From: an uncultured Porphyromonadaceae bacterium
Lineage (GTDB): Bacteria > Bacteroidota > Bacteroidia > Bacteroidales > Muribaculaceae
Length of the DNA stretch: 30,201 bases
Assembly (NCBI GenBank): GCA_900548705.1
Contig: URLF01000026.1
Span: 1-30,201, forward strand
Direction of reading: 5' to 3'
Position numbers and translations under genes: made by a program. Positions 21,554 through 29,238 of this stretch are shown here, in pieces (within the stretch, counting starts at the first letter, position 1; every line of letters starts with the position of its first letter). The notes below the pieces were generated by a model. It made no database searches. It was not told where the DNA came from and was given only the letters and a program-made list of their open reading frames with translations.

Positions 21554-22822
21554 CTAATCGAAAAAATTCTTCCCGGGCTTCCCCTTGTCTCCGTTGTCCC
21601 CGCCGTCATCAGCTCCAGGCAAAGCCACCGGATTACGGCGCTCGCCCACCGGCATCCCGTACTTGTCGGCGAAATAGGAGGGATCCACCTCGTACCGGTC
21701 GGCGATCATCGTCTCGTACGCCACCTGCTGCTCCGGGGTGTAATCGACGGCGTCGTTCCACTCGAAGCGCAGCCCCCTGACCGGGAACCCATGCAGGATC
21801 ATCAGAGGTATAAGCTGGTTGTTGATGATGTCACGCAGCATGTCGCGGTCCGACTCCACGAGGTTCATGAACACCTTCAGGTGGGTCTGGGACTGCGACA
21901 GCGACGAACCGTCCTCGATGGTCATTGTCTGCCCGATCACGAGCTTGGACAGCTCCGAGTTGGCCCGGCTTATGCGCTTGTCGTAGACATTGAACGCGTC
22001 ACCCTTGCCTGACTCCACGAACTGTATCTCGGTCTCCATCCCGGTGACCACACCCTGGTTCGCCCCGGCGTCATATATCATGTCCTGGAGCCGGCGGAAC
22101 TCCTGCGGGTCGCGCGTGGCCGTCCGGGCGATGCGCCAGGGCATCCCGAACACCTCCGCGAAGCAGTCCCAGAAACTCATCGCGTGCTTCTTGGGGATTG
22201 TGTGCAGGGCGGCCTTCAGCAGCAGCCCGAGGTCGTCGGGACGCCCGGCCTCGATGAGCCAGTCGCACCAGGGCCGTTCCCGGTACTCGATCCCGGACTC
22301 CCAGTTCAAGCCCTGGCGCTGCAACACACGCCCCTTCTCCGGGACGACATGCTTGCGCGGGATGAGCGTCACCCCGGAGAATGAGGGATGGCCGTCACCG
22401 TCCGTGACGACATCCCCCAGCTCCACCAGGGAATGCCCGTACCATATCGACTCCAGGCACAGGCGGCAAAGATCCTTGAACCAGGACTGGTCGAATAGAT
22501 GCGCGGCCTCCTCGTCGGCCACCCCGTCACGACCGACAAGCTTGAACGAGCGCGACATGACGAAGCCCACCCGCTGCTGGATGCAGCCGGACAGATGGGA
22601 GTCGGTCATCGCGTCACGGTAGATGTCGTAAAGCTTGCGGCGGTCTGGATGGCGCGGGTCTATGGCGGCCTGCCACGCGGTGCGCCAGTCGGCTACATCG
22701 TTCCTGGTCAGGAACTCCGCGTAACGGTGCAGCTCCATCACGATGGACGCCCGCTTGTTCATATTGGAAATCAGCTCTTTCCTTGCCTGCCGCTGTCGGG
22801 TCTTGTTTGATTTTCGGCTCAT
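21554..22822 (-). CDS. Phage portal protein, Mu gp29-like (DUF935)
   Basis: 422 aa from the ATG at 22820-22822 (MSRKSNKTRQRQARKEL); the longer frame upstream lacks family similarity. DUF935 features: RKLYDIYRDAMTDSHLSGCIQQR, LCLESIWYGHSLVELG, IPRKHVVPEKG, FGMPWRIARTATRD, and SQSQTHLKVFMNLVESDRDMLRDIINNQLIPLM. The portal ring forms the DNA gateway and the connector to the tail. It precedes the MuF gene in the operon, as in Mu (gp29-gp30). Confidence 0.93.
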   Translation of the reverse strand: MSRKSNKTRQRQARKELISNMNKRASIVMELHRYAEFLTRNDVADWRTAWQAAIDPRHPDRRKLYDIYRDAMTDSHLSGCIQQRVGFVMSRSFKLVGRDGVADEEAAHLFDQSWFKDLCRLCLESIWYGHSLVELGDVVTDGDGHPSFSGVTLIPRKHVVPEKGRVLQRQGLNWESGIEYRERPWCDWLIEAGRPDDLGLLLKAALHTIPKKHAMSFWDCFAEVFGMPWRIARTATRDPQEFRRLQDMIYDAGANQGVVTGMETEIQFVESGKGDAFNVYDKRISRANSELSKLVIGQTMTIEDGSSLSQSQTHLKVFMNLVESDRDMLRDIINNQLIPLMILHGFPVRGLRFEWNDAVDYTPEQQVAYETMIADRYEVDPSYFADKYGMPVGERRNPVALPGADDGGDNGDKGKPGKNFFD

Positions 22823-22869
22823 TAATGTCTTGTGATTGGTTGTTATGCAGTGTGTCCCCACGCGGGGCG

Positions 22870-23286
22870 TCACCAGTCGTGCCTGAGTCTGGGGGATGAG
22901 CGGAACGACGTGCCGAAGCCCTCCGCCCCTCCGGCGGCCGTGGCCCCGGGCAGGTCCGGGATTATCCTTCCCGACTGCACCCCCTCGAGCCATCTTATGG
23001 CCCGGTCATACCGTTCCCGGCGTATCTCGATTCCCATTTTCTGGGGCAATGAGGCCGCCAGGTGGTAAAGCGCGATGTCGGCGGTGTAGGCCACGATGAG
23101 ACGGTTGCGGGCATCCCCGGTCCTGGAGAAAATCTCCACAGTGTCGTAAACCGGGCGCAGGTAGCCAGCTACCTCCTCGACGGCCACGGTCACGGCCGAC
23201 TCTATATTCTCGGGAGACGCCTGGGCGACGGTCTTCAGGGCCGCCCCGTCAATCACCATCCTGAAATCTTCCAGATTGATAAACAT
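22870..23286 (-). CDS. Mu gp36-like protein (DUF1320)
   Basis: 138 aa from the ATG at 23284-23286 (MFINLEDFRMVIDGAAL); the frame is open upstream, but that part is the shadow of the terminase. Pattern ESAVTVAVEEVAGYLRPVYD, RNRLIVAYTADIALYHLAASL and RRERYDRAIRWLEGVQSGRI is typical of DUF1320/gp36 proteins, thought to act at the head-tail joining region. Unusually it lies between large terminase and portal, not after the capsid gene. Confidence 0.85.
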   Translation of the reverse strand: MFINLEDFRMVIDGAALKTVAQASPENIESAVTVAVEEVAGYLRPVYDTVEIFSRTGDARNRLIVAYTADIALYHLAASLPQKMGIEIRRERYDRAIRWLEGVQSGRIIPDLPGATAAGGAEGFGTSFRSSPRLRHDW

Positions 23287-23287
23287 G

Positions 23288-24856
23288 TCACCATGAGTTT
23301 TTGGGCGAGCGACGCGGAATCGCCACCGGTTTGAAAGTCTGTTGCCTGGTGTGGCGCTGCAGGTACCATATGGCCCCCTCGTCCGCGTCAGGGGCGTCGT
23401 CATGCGCCCTGGAGCCACGCTCGAGCGCCAGTGTCTGCTCGATGCCGACCTGCATGTCCGGCGACCCCCTGAGGGCCGCGTTGTACCACACGCATCCCCG
23501 TTCCCAAAGCGGGGACACCGCCTCGATGCGCTGCACCTTCTCCGGCTTGCTGCGCTTGTCGGGAAGTATGGGGAGCTGGTAACCGCGCAGGTACCCCTCA
23601 GCGGCGAACTCGTCGAGTATGATGTCCTGCATGAAATTGGCCTCCATGAAGAAAGACACGGCCACGCGGTCGCGGACGCGCTCATACAGGTCGTAGAGCC
23701 ACCTGACCATCCCGGAGACGGTGTCCTGGCGGACGTAGGTGTCAATGAGGTGCAGCTCCGTCCCGATCTTGCCCCAAAGGCGGCACGCCTTGTAGTCATT
23801 GGCCGTGGTGGACTTGAACGACGGGTCGGTGTAGCACACGAGCATGTCATACTTCTCCAGGGACGGCATCTTCTTGTACCGTATCCATTCGTGGCGGAAT
23901 ATGGTGCCGTCCGTGATCGGGTTGTGCATCATCTCCTTCTCCCACGCCCTGTACCCCATGAAATCCTTGACGGCCTGCGCCTCCTCCTTGGTCCACTTAT
24001 CGGCCCATACCGGGTTCCCGTCGCGGTCGACGGCCTTCACCTCTGACACATGCACCCCCTTCGAGGCGGCGATGTTGGCAAGCACCGATTTTTTGGAGAT
24101 AAGGTTGCCGACCATGATGAAGCGGCCGCGTCCCACGTCGAGAGCTCCGAACAGCGCCTCCTTCACCCAGTCGGTAAGTTCCTTGACGCGCTTCTCGTTG
24201 CGGCAGAGCTCATCGTCATCCAGGTCATCGATGACGATATAGTCCGGACGCGCCTCACGGTCACGCAGGCCACGCGGCGACTGCCCGCGTCCCACGGCGA
24301 GGAACTTCGCTCCACCCTTTGTCTTGAACTCCCCCTGCAGCCACAAGCCGAGGTTCTTCTGTTCCCCGAAATCGGCGATGAGCTTCTGGTTGTATTCCAG
24401 CTCCGCCTGGAGGTCGCCGAGCAGACGGCTGGCGCTGTCCTCGGACTTGCCGACGGTGACCATGAAATTGATGAGCCTCTTCGGCTGGAAAATCAGCCAA
24501 AGGGGGATGAACACGCCGATGTGGGTGGATTTGGCGTGGCCGCGCGGCCATTTGAACACCGCCTTCAGGTCTGGCGTGTCCTTTATCTTGAGCGCCGCCT
24601 TGGTGTGGAACGGCGCATTGTGTATCATGCGGATGACCTCCCCGGTTGTCTTGTCGCGCAAGGTGAGGTAATGGGCGAAGTAGTACTCGCAGAATTCGTC
24701 GTAATTGGAGAGGAGACGCCTGACGCGGCGTTCCTTCTCGGCCGGCGACTCCTTCACGACGGACAAAGAAGCCGCCGTCAATGCCTGGACATCGCGGCAG
24801 TGTTCCTTCCACCGCGCGAACGCCTCCTTCTGCTCCTTTGTCAGTTTAGTCACCAT
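23288..24856 (-). CDS. terL: Terminase large subunit, Mu gp28-like
   Basis: About 522 aa from the ATG at 24854-24856 (MVTKLTKEQKEAF). ATPase: Walker A-like KWPRGHAKST, Walker B YIVIDDLDDDE, coupling segment FIMVGNLISK. Nuclease domain: acidic residues in LVCYTDPSFKSTTAND, FFMEANF and HDDAPDADEGAIWYL, the RNase H-like arrangement of large terminases. It pumps DNA into the prohead and, in a Mu-like phage, cuts headful packages from integrated copies. The start overlaps the end of the small-terminase gene by 11 nt. Confidence 0.93.
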   Translation of the reverse strand: MVTKLTKEQKEAFARWKEHCRDVQALTAASLSVVKESPAEKERRVRRLLSNYDEFCEYYFAHYLTLRDKTTGEVIRMIHNAPFHTKAALKIKDTPDLKAVFKWPRGHAKSTHIGVFIPLWLIFQPKRLINFMVTVGKSEDSASRLLGDLQAELEYNQKLIADFGEQKNLGLWLQGEFKTKGGAKFLAVGRGQSPRGLRDREARPDYIVIDDLDDDELCRNEKRVKELTDWVKEALFGALDVGRGRFIMVGNLISKKSVLANIAASKGVHVSEVKAVDRDGNPVWADKWTKEEAQAVKDFMGYRAWEKEMMHNPITDGTIFRHEWIRYKKMPSLEKYDMLVCYTDPSFKSTTANDYKACRLWGKIGTELHLIDTYVRQDTVSGMVRWLYDLYERVRDRVAVSFFMEANFMQDIILDEFAAEGYLRGYQLPILPDKRSKPEKVQRIEAVSPLWERGCVWYNAALRGSPDMQVGIEQTLALERGSRAHDDAPDADEGAIWYLQRHTRQQTFKPVAIPRRSPKNSW

Positions 24857-25334
24857 GACAAACAAGCGCCCCCTTGTTGAATGACTCGATGAGGAAGCTG
24901 TCCTGGAGCTTGTTCACCTTCTTGATGAATTCCAAGGTCACCTCCGGGTCGGTCTTGGCACGGAACTTAATGTATCCGGAGAACGCGGTGAACACCTCTA
25001 TGGCGGCCACGACGTTGGCCTGCGACTTGTCAAGCTTGTCGATGGCCGCTGTCAGCTTGGAGAGCTTGTCCCCGAGACTGTCGATCATCCCGAGGTCGCC
25101 CGAGGCGTTGACCTTGTCAAGGAGGGTGCTGGTCACCAGCAGAAGTTTCCGGATCAGCTCGGGACGCGAGATGGTCTGGGCCGCGCGGGTCTCCTTCCAG
25201 CCTCCTCCCGTGCACCATTTGGATATGGTGGCCCTTGAGACGCCGGTCATCTCGGCAATCTCGGCCTGGTCCTTCCCGGAGAGGTACAATGTCCGGGCGA
25301 GGTCTTTTTTCTTTTCGAGTTCTGCTTTCGTCAT
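24846..25334 (-). CDS. terS: Terminase small subunit-like protein (HTH)
   Basis: 162 aa from the ATG at 25332-25334 (MTKAELEKKKDLARTLYL). The longer frame upstream to 25487 runs through operator repeats and is not coding. An N-terminal helix-turn-helix, GKDQAEIAEMTGVSRATISKWCTGGGW, is followed by long helices (KLSKLTAAIDKLDKSQANVVAAIEVF) for oligomerisation, as in Mu gp27-type and other small terminases. First gene of the leftward packaging operon, immediately downstream of the minus-strand late promoter. Confidence 0.82.
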   Translation of the reverse strand: MTKAELEKKKDLARTLYLSGKDQAEIAEMTGVSRATISKWCTGGGWKETRAAQTISRPELIRKLLLVTSTLLDKVNASGDLGMIDSLGDKLSKLTAAIDKLDKSQANVVAAIEVFTAFSGYIKFRAKTDPEVTLEFIKKVNKLQDSFLIESFNKGALVCHGD

Positions 25335-25363
25335 GTCAATGGTGTGTAGGCGTTTCCGCCCTG

Positions 25364-25473
25364 CAAAATTGGGAAGTTCAGGGGCGCGGTCAAAAAAAGT
25401 GTGCAACCGTTGCACACTTCTATGCAACCGTTGCACACTTTTTTGGAATGTGGCGCGCCAATCTCCAACTTTG
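25364..25473. promoter_or_regulatory. Divergent late promoters with shared palindromic operators
   Basis: Minus strand: TTTG (25394-25391), 19 nt, CAATTTTG (25371-25364). Plus strand: TTTG (25442-25445), 20 nt, CAACTTTG (25466-25473). Both -7 boxes deviate from TAnnTTTG at the same first base (C for T). Between them AAAAAAGTGTGCAAC (25393-25407) is the exact reverse complement of 25430-25444, and the interior holds GTTGCA and TGCAAC, giving four half-sites in two palindromes (centres 25408 and 25429, 21 bp apart). The inverted-repeat edges overlap both -33 boxes. Confidence 0.75.
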
Positions 25474-25500
25474 CGCCACGGAATCATTATCGCACATCAC

Positions 25501-26376
25501 ATGAGCAGAGTAAGACTGACAAACGACACGCTCAACAGCTACGGCTACCGCGTCCTCACCGACGGGGTGGACATCTCCCAGTACGAGCGCAACCCGATAC
25601 TCCTGTACATGCACAACCGGGGCAAGGCCATCGGTCTCATAAAGGACATAAAAAGGGAGAACGGCGAGATAACCGGGGAGCCTGTCTTCGACGAGGCCAC
25701 CGAGCTGTCCTGCCAGTGCAAGAAACAATGGGAGTTCGGCTCGCTGAGGATGGTGAGCATCGGCTTCGAGGTGATAGAGACAAGCGAGGCCCCGGAGCAC
25801 CTCGTGACCGGCCAGCGCTACGCCACGGTCACCAAGTCACGCCTCATAGAGGTGTCGCTCGTCGACATCGGCGCCAACAACGACGCCATCCGCCTGCACA
25901 GGAACGGACAGCTTATCACGCTGGGTGACGGAGGAGAATGCCCCCTCCCCATCCTTGAACATAAACCCAACAACAATCCACAAATGGACATCAAGACACT
26001 CGCCCTGCAACTGGGCTTGCCGGAAACGGCAGACGAGGCGGCCGTCAACGCCAAACTCGCCGAACTCAAGTCGTCGAACGACGAGGCGGAAAGGATGCGT
26101 GAGGAGAACGACAAGCTCAAGCTCGCGCAGCTCACCACGGCCGTCGACGCGGCAGTCGCGGCAAAGAAAATCCCCGCTGACAAGAAGCAGCATTTCATCG
26201 ACCTCGGCAAGAAGGTCGGCATCGACGACCTCAACGCCACCCTGGACGCGATGTCCCCGGCCATGAAGCTCAGCGGCGCCATCTCCCCGGAATCCACCCC
26301 GGATGGCGGGGGTGAACCTAAAAAAGGCCCCTGGGAACTGCGTATGGATGAGATCCGCGCCAAGCTCAACAAGTGA
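25501..26376 (+). CDS. Prohead protease fused to scaffold
   Basis: 291 aa from ATG 25501; the open frame upstream is antisense to the terminase gene. Residues about 1-150 are an HK97-like (S78/U35-type) protease: NPILLYMHNRGKAIG (His), GSLRMVSIGFEV (Ser), SRLIEVSLVDIGAN. The C-terminal half is helical and charged (SNDEAERMREENDKLKLAQL), the scaffold. This corresponds to Mu gene I with its nested Z. It matures the prohead by cleaving scaffold and capsid N-termini. First gene of the rightward late operon. Confidence 0.88.
   Translation: MSRVRLTNDTLNSYGYRVLTDGVDISQYERNPILLYMHNRGKAIGLIKDIKRENGEITGEPVFDEATELSCQCKKQWEFGSLRMVSIGFEVIETSEAPEHLVTGQRYATVTKSRLIEVSLVDIGANNDAIRLHRNGQLITLGDGGECPLPILEHKPNNNPQMDIKTLALQLGLPETADEAAVNAKLAELKSSNDEAERMREENDKLKLAQLTTAVDAAVAAKKIPADKKQHFIDLGKKVGIDDLNATLDAMSPAMKLSGAISPESTPDGGGEPKKGPWELRMDEIRAKLNK
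25984..26376 (+). CDS. Nested scaffold protein, internal in-frame start
   Basis: ATG at 25984 is in frame with the protease (codon 162) and opens a 130-aa product MDIKTLALQLGLPETADEAA... that begins just where the protease domain ends. Upstream bases AACAACAATCCACAA are A-rich, as at other starts here. Mu makes its scaffold Z in the same way from gene I, so separate expression is likely but not shown. Confidence 0.55.
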   Translation: MDIKTLALQLGLPETADEAAVNAKLAELKSSNDEAERMREENDKLKLAQLTTAVDAAVAAKKIPADKKQHFIDLGKKVGIDDLNATLDAMSPAMKLSGAISPESTPDGGGEPKKGPWELRMDEIRAKLNK

Positions 26377-26397
26377 CAACCCAACATCCCATCAACA

Positions 26398-27384
26398 ATG
26401 GCAATCAAAGTAGACAACACCAATTACAACGGCGAGGTTCTGGAGAAAATCCTGACCGTCGCCACCACGGGCAACGAGCTCGTGGAGAAAGGCCTCATCC
26501 ACGTCATCCCCGGCGTGGAGAAGAAACTCGGTGTCCCCCGCATAAAGACCGGCAAGATGCTGCAGAAGCGGAAGGAGGATCCCCAGGTGTCCGACGCCAA
26601 GGGGGATTTCAACTACTCCGAACAGACCCTGGAACCCCATGACTTCATGGCGTTCGCCACCTTCAACCCGCGCTCGCTCGAGCATATCTGGCGGCCGTTC
26701 CAGCCCAAGGGGAACCTCGTGTTCGCCCAGCTTCCCCCGGAGGTCCAGAACAAGCTCCTGGACTCCCTTTCCAAGCAGGTCCAGTTCGAGCTCGGATGGC
26801 ATTATGTCAACGGCGAGTATGCCGAGGGGGATGATGACGAGAAGCTCATGAACGGCATCCTCACCCAGGCGGCGAAGGCGGCCGACTATATCTTCGTCGA
26901 CGTCTCCAAGGCCACCACGATGAAGGACAGGCTCAGGGCCATCCGTTCAGGAATCCCCACGGCCATGCGTGAAAATCCCAAGCTGCGCTTCATCATGAGC
27001 GTCGAGGATTTCGACACATATGACGACGAGCTGACCGACCGCGAATCCAAGAACGCGGACGAGACCAAGACCAACCGCAAGCGCTTCAAGGACATCACCA
27101 TCGAGACCGTGGCCTCGTGGCCCAAGGGTGTCATCGTGGCCACATTGTGTTCCCCTGACCCCGACGGCAACCTCTTCGCCGCAGTCAACCTCCAGAACGA
27201 CGAGAGCGTCATCCAGATTGACAAGATCTCCAACGCCAGCGAGCTCTACTTCTTCAAGCTTCTCATGAAGGCTGACACCAACATCGCCTTCGGGGAGGAG
27301 TTCGTGGTGGCCGATTTCCGCGCGAACCCCAAATTCTCAGAAAGACAGCCTGCCGGCGGCCAGGATGCCGGAGACGGGGAATGA
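26398..27384 (+). CDS. Major capsid protein
   Basis: 328 aa, 21 nt after the protease/scaffold gene. N-terminal AIKVDNTNYNGEVLEKILTVATTG, central FNPRSLEHIWRPFQPKG, DRLRAIRSGIPTAMRENPKLRFIMSVEDFDTYDDEL, and a C-terminal ELYFFKLLMKADTNIAFGEEFVVAD are typical of Bacteroidota phage capsids with the HK97 fold. Identification rests on position after the protease and on this pattern. A Gly-rich tail ends the protein. Confidence 0.85.
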   Translation: MAIKVDNTNYNGEVLEKILTVATTGNELVEKGLIHVIPGVEKKLGVPRIKTGKMLQKRKEDPQVSDAKGDFNYSEQTLEPHDFMAFATFNPRSLEHIWRPFQPKGNLVFAQLPPEVQNKLLDSLSKQVQFELGWHYVNGEYAEGDDDEKLMNGILTQAAKAADYIFVDVSKATTMKDRLRAIRSGIPTAMRENPKLRFIMSVEDFDTYDDELTDRESKNADETKTNRKRFKDITIETVASWPKGVIVATLCSPDPDGNLFAAVNLQNDESVIQIDKISNASELYFFKLLMKADTNIAFGEEFVVADFRANPKFSERQPAGGQDAGDGE

Positions 27385-27415
27385 CACCATTCAGTGAACC
27401 TTAAGAAACAAGACG

Positions 27416-27958
27416 ATGTCACTCAGTGAGATCCTGAACATATGTCTCGGAGGCGGCCTTGTCGCCCTCATATTGGCGATGGCCACCATGAGGGCGACCA
27501 TCCGCGAGGCCAACGCCAAAGCTGAAAAGGCCCGGGCGGAAGCCGAGCAGGCAAAAGCCGACGCGGAGGCGGTCAGGATAACCAACGCCGGGAGCGCCAC
27601 GCGTGTGCTGATGGAGAACATCGTCAACCCTCTCAAAGAAGAACTCCATGCCACAAGAGACAAACTTTCGGCCACGGAAGGCATCCTGGCCTCGATACAA
27701 AAGGAACTGGCCTCGACCAAAAGGGCTGTCGCCCGGCTGTCACGGGCTGTCGAGTCCGCAAACAATTGTCCTCATGCTGATGACTGCGTTGTGCTTCGCA
27801 GGCTGCGCCGCGAGCAAAGAGAGCAGCGCGCAGCAATCGGAGTCGGCACGGGTGGTGGAAATCCACGACACTGTATCCGCGATGAGACGGCTGACGACAA
27901 CGGAGACAATCCCGGAGAGCCGGGTGAGCCTGACGGTGAGTCTGGACAGCCTCCGTAA
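27416..27958 (+). CDS. Inner-membrane spanin-like protein (Rz-like)
   Basis: 180 aa. One N-terminal membrane segment (about residues 4-25, ILNICLGGGLVALILAMATM) is followed by a long coiled coil (27-115, rich in EAxAKAEKARAEAEQAK), then CPHADDCVVLRRLRREQREQR and an acidic Gly/Pro tail. Together with the lipoprotein gene starting inside it in the +1 frame, this is the topology of Rz/Rz1 spanins, which fuse inner and outer membrane at lysis. A minor structural or holin-associated role is the alternative. Confidence 0.65.
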   Translation: MSLSEILNICLGGGLVALILAMATMRATIREANAKAEKARAEAEQAKADAEAVRITNAGSATRVLMENIVNPLKEELHATRDKLSATEGILASIQKELASTKRAVARLSRAVESANNCPHADDCVVLRRLRREQREQRAAIGVGTGGGNPRHCIRDETADDNGDNPGEPGEPDGESGQPP

Positions 27959-28265
27959 GCTTCCCGAGGGGGCGGCATACAGGAAAAGCAACGACCGGGC
28001 GCATCTGGAAGCCACCCACAAGGATGGCGTGATCTACATCACCGGCACCTGTGACAGCCTCCAGCGCCTGGTGGAGTTTTACGAGGAACTCTACCACACC
28101 GCACGGGACTCCCTCGACCAGATGAACCAGACCTTCCTCAAGGAGCAGCATAAATCGACATCTATAACACCATATCTTGATGTCCTATTATTGATGTTCG
28201 GGTGTATTATCGGAACATTGTCAACAATTTACATAGCAAAAGACAAAATCTTCAGGAATGAATAA
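27774..28265 (+). CDS. Lipoprotein overlapping the Rz-like gene (Rz1-like), with C-terminal membrane helix
   Basis: 163 aa from ATG 27774 (second ATG at 27780), in the +1 frame of the Rz-like gene for 185 nt. A very short signal MLMTALCFAGC ends in a lipobox (CFAG-C). The mature part has a Ser/Gln-rich start and a coiled-coil-like region DSLQRLVEFYEELYHTARDSLDQMNQ. Unlike normal outer-membrane spanins it ends with a hydrophobic helix (YLDVLLLMFGCIIGTLSTIYIA) encoded by noticeably AT-rich DNA. The stop overlaps the next start by 8 nt. Confidence 0.6.
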   Translation: MLMTALCFAGCAASKESSAQQSESARVVEIHDTVSAMRRLTTTETIPESRVSLTVSLDSLRKLPEGAAYRKSNDRAHLEATHKDGVIYITGTCDSLQRLVEFYEELYHTARDSLDQMNQTFLKEQHKSTSITPYLDVLLLMFGCIIGTLSTIYIAKDKIFRNE

Positions 28266-28746
28266 GAATTTCATGTACGGCATCGGCAGGCTCACCATCA
28301 ATGGATTCGAGGTGGGCTACATCGAGAAGAACTCATTCGATTTCGGGGGGAAGGAGCCCGAGAGTGTCGACATCGAGGCCGAGCAGGTGCCTGACGCACC
28401 GGTGCTTTCAATACCGCAGAAGAACGGCACGATAGAACCATCCTTCAACCTCATACAGCTCAACTACGAGAACATACAGAAGACCCTTGGGGGTGAGCTT
28501 GTCAAGACGGGTGATGTTGTCACCGGCTGGGAAGCCCCCTCCAAGCTCATAGACACCTCCGGAGAGTGCGTCATAGATCTCCGGAGCGGACAGCGCGTCA
28601 CCATCTTCAATGGCAAGGTAATCGCCAACCTTTCCGGGAAGCTCTCTCTTACCGAGGTGGCCAAGATTGCCGTGAAACTCAAGGTGCAGAAACCCGAGAA
28701 CGGGGGTGCCCCTTACACCATCACCGACATTCCCGAAAACGAATAA
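28258..28746 (+). CDS. Tail tube-like protein
   Basis: 162 aa. Beta-rich: GRLTINGFEVGYIEKNSFDFGGKEPESVDIEAEQ, GQRVTIFNGKVIANLSGKLSL, VAKIAVKLKVQKPENG. Size, strand pattern and location before the tail-assembly chaperones and tape measure fit the tail tube protein of a long-tailed phage. No sheath gene lies before it in the window, so the tail type is not settled. Confidence 0.6.
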   Translation: MNKNFMYGIGRLTINGFEVGYIEKNSFDFGGKEPESVDIEAEQVPDAPVLSIPQKNGTIEPSFNLIQLNYENIQKTLGGELVKTGDVVTGWEAPSKLIDTSGECVIDLRSGQRVTIFNGKVIANLSGKLSLTEVAKIAVKLKVQKPENGGAPYTITDIPENE

Positions 28747-28749
28747 CCG

Positions 28750-29238
28750 ATGGATGACTCCATGGCCAGAGCGATACAACGCGAGGCCGCCGAAGCCCTC
28801 CTGGATGCCGGGATCTCGATTCCCCTCAAGGAATTCAAGCTCCCGCTCCGGAAGCGCCCGGTGCGGCTTCGCGTGACGCTCCGGAGACCCCGGCTTTCCG
28901 GGCTGATACGCTTTGCGCGGCTCTACCTCTCGATGGGGGTGACAGCCTCCGCGATGGAGGGATTCGACAAGGAGCAGCAGATGCGCTTCCTGGCGGCCCA
29001 TGGCCATCAGGTCTGTCGGATGCTCGCCTGCGCAATCTGCGTCGGCCCTGTGAGGAGCCTCTTCACGGGGGCGGTGGCGTGGTTCATCCGGCACAGCATG
29101 GAGCCGCGTTTCCTGTTCGCCGCCATGCGCAAGTTCGTGAGTCTGACGGGGACCGACCATTTTATACCTATTATCAGATCGGCGGAGAGGATGAATCCGA
29201 TGAAGCCGAGGCTGAGCCGGGAAGCGACGGGGAGTTAA
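28750..29238 (+). CDS. Tail-assembly chaperone, short form (G-like)
   Basis: 162 aa, 3 nt after the tube gene. N-terminal part binds the pattern LPLRKRPVRLRVTLRRPRLSGLIRFARL, then FDKEQQMRFLAAHGHQVCRMLACAICVG and MRKFVSLTGTDHF. The zero-frame tail after about residue 138 (IPIIRSAERMNPMKP...) looks non-native, whereas the -1 frame from that point carries a good protein. This is the gene order and design of G/GT tail chaperones between tube and tape measure. Confidence 0.7.
   Translation: MDDSMARAIQREAAEALLDAGISIPLKEFKLPLRKRPVRLRVTLRRPRLSGLIRFARLYLSMGVTASAMEGFDKEQQMRFLAAHGHQVCRMLACAICVGPVRSLFTGAVAWFIRHSMEPRFLFAAMRKFVSLTGTDHFIPIIRSAERMNPMKPRLSREATGS

Noticed and set aside
23287..23850. N-terminal half of a 326-aa ORF ending in the gp36-like protein
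   Set aside because: Low-complexity Arg/Ser/Thr-rich reading of terminase DNA in another frame; the family similarity starts at the Met at 23286.
25335..25487. Upstream extension of the small terminase ORF
   Set aside because: It translates the operator palindromes into repeats (RLHRSVQRLHTFF) and covers the minus-strand promoter; the ATG at 25334 follows the promoter correctly.
24874..25500. Upstream extension of the protease ORF to 500 aa
   Set aside because: The extension is antisense to the small terminase and crosses the divergent promoter; the protease domain begins at the ATG at 25501.
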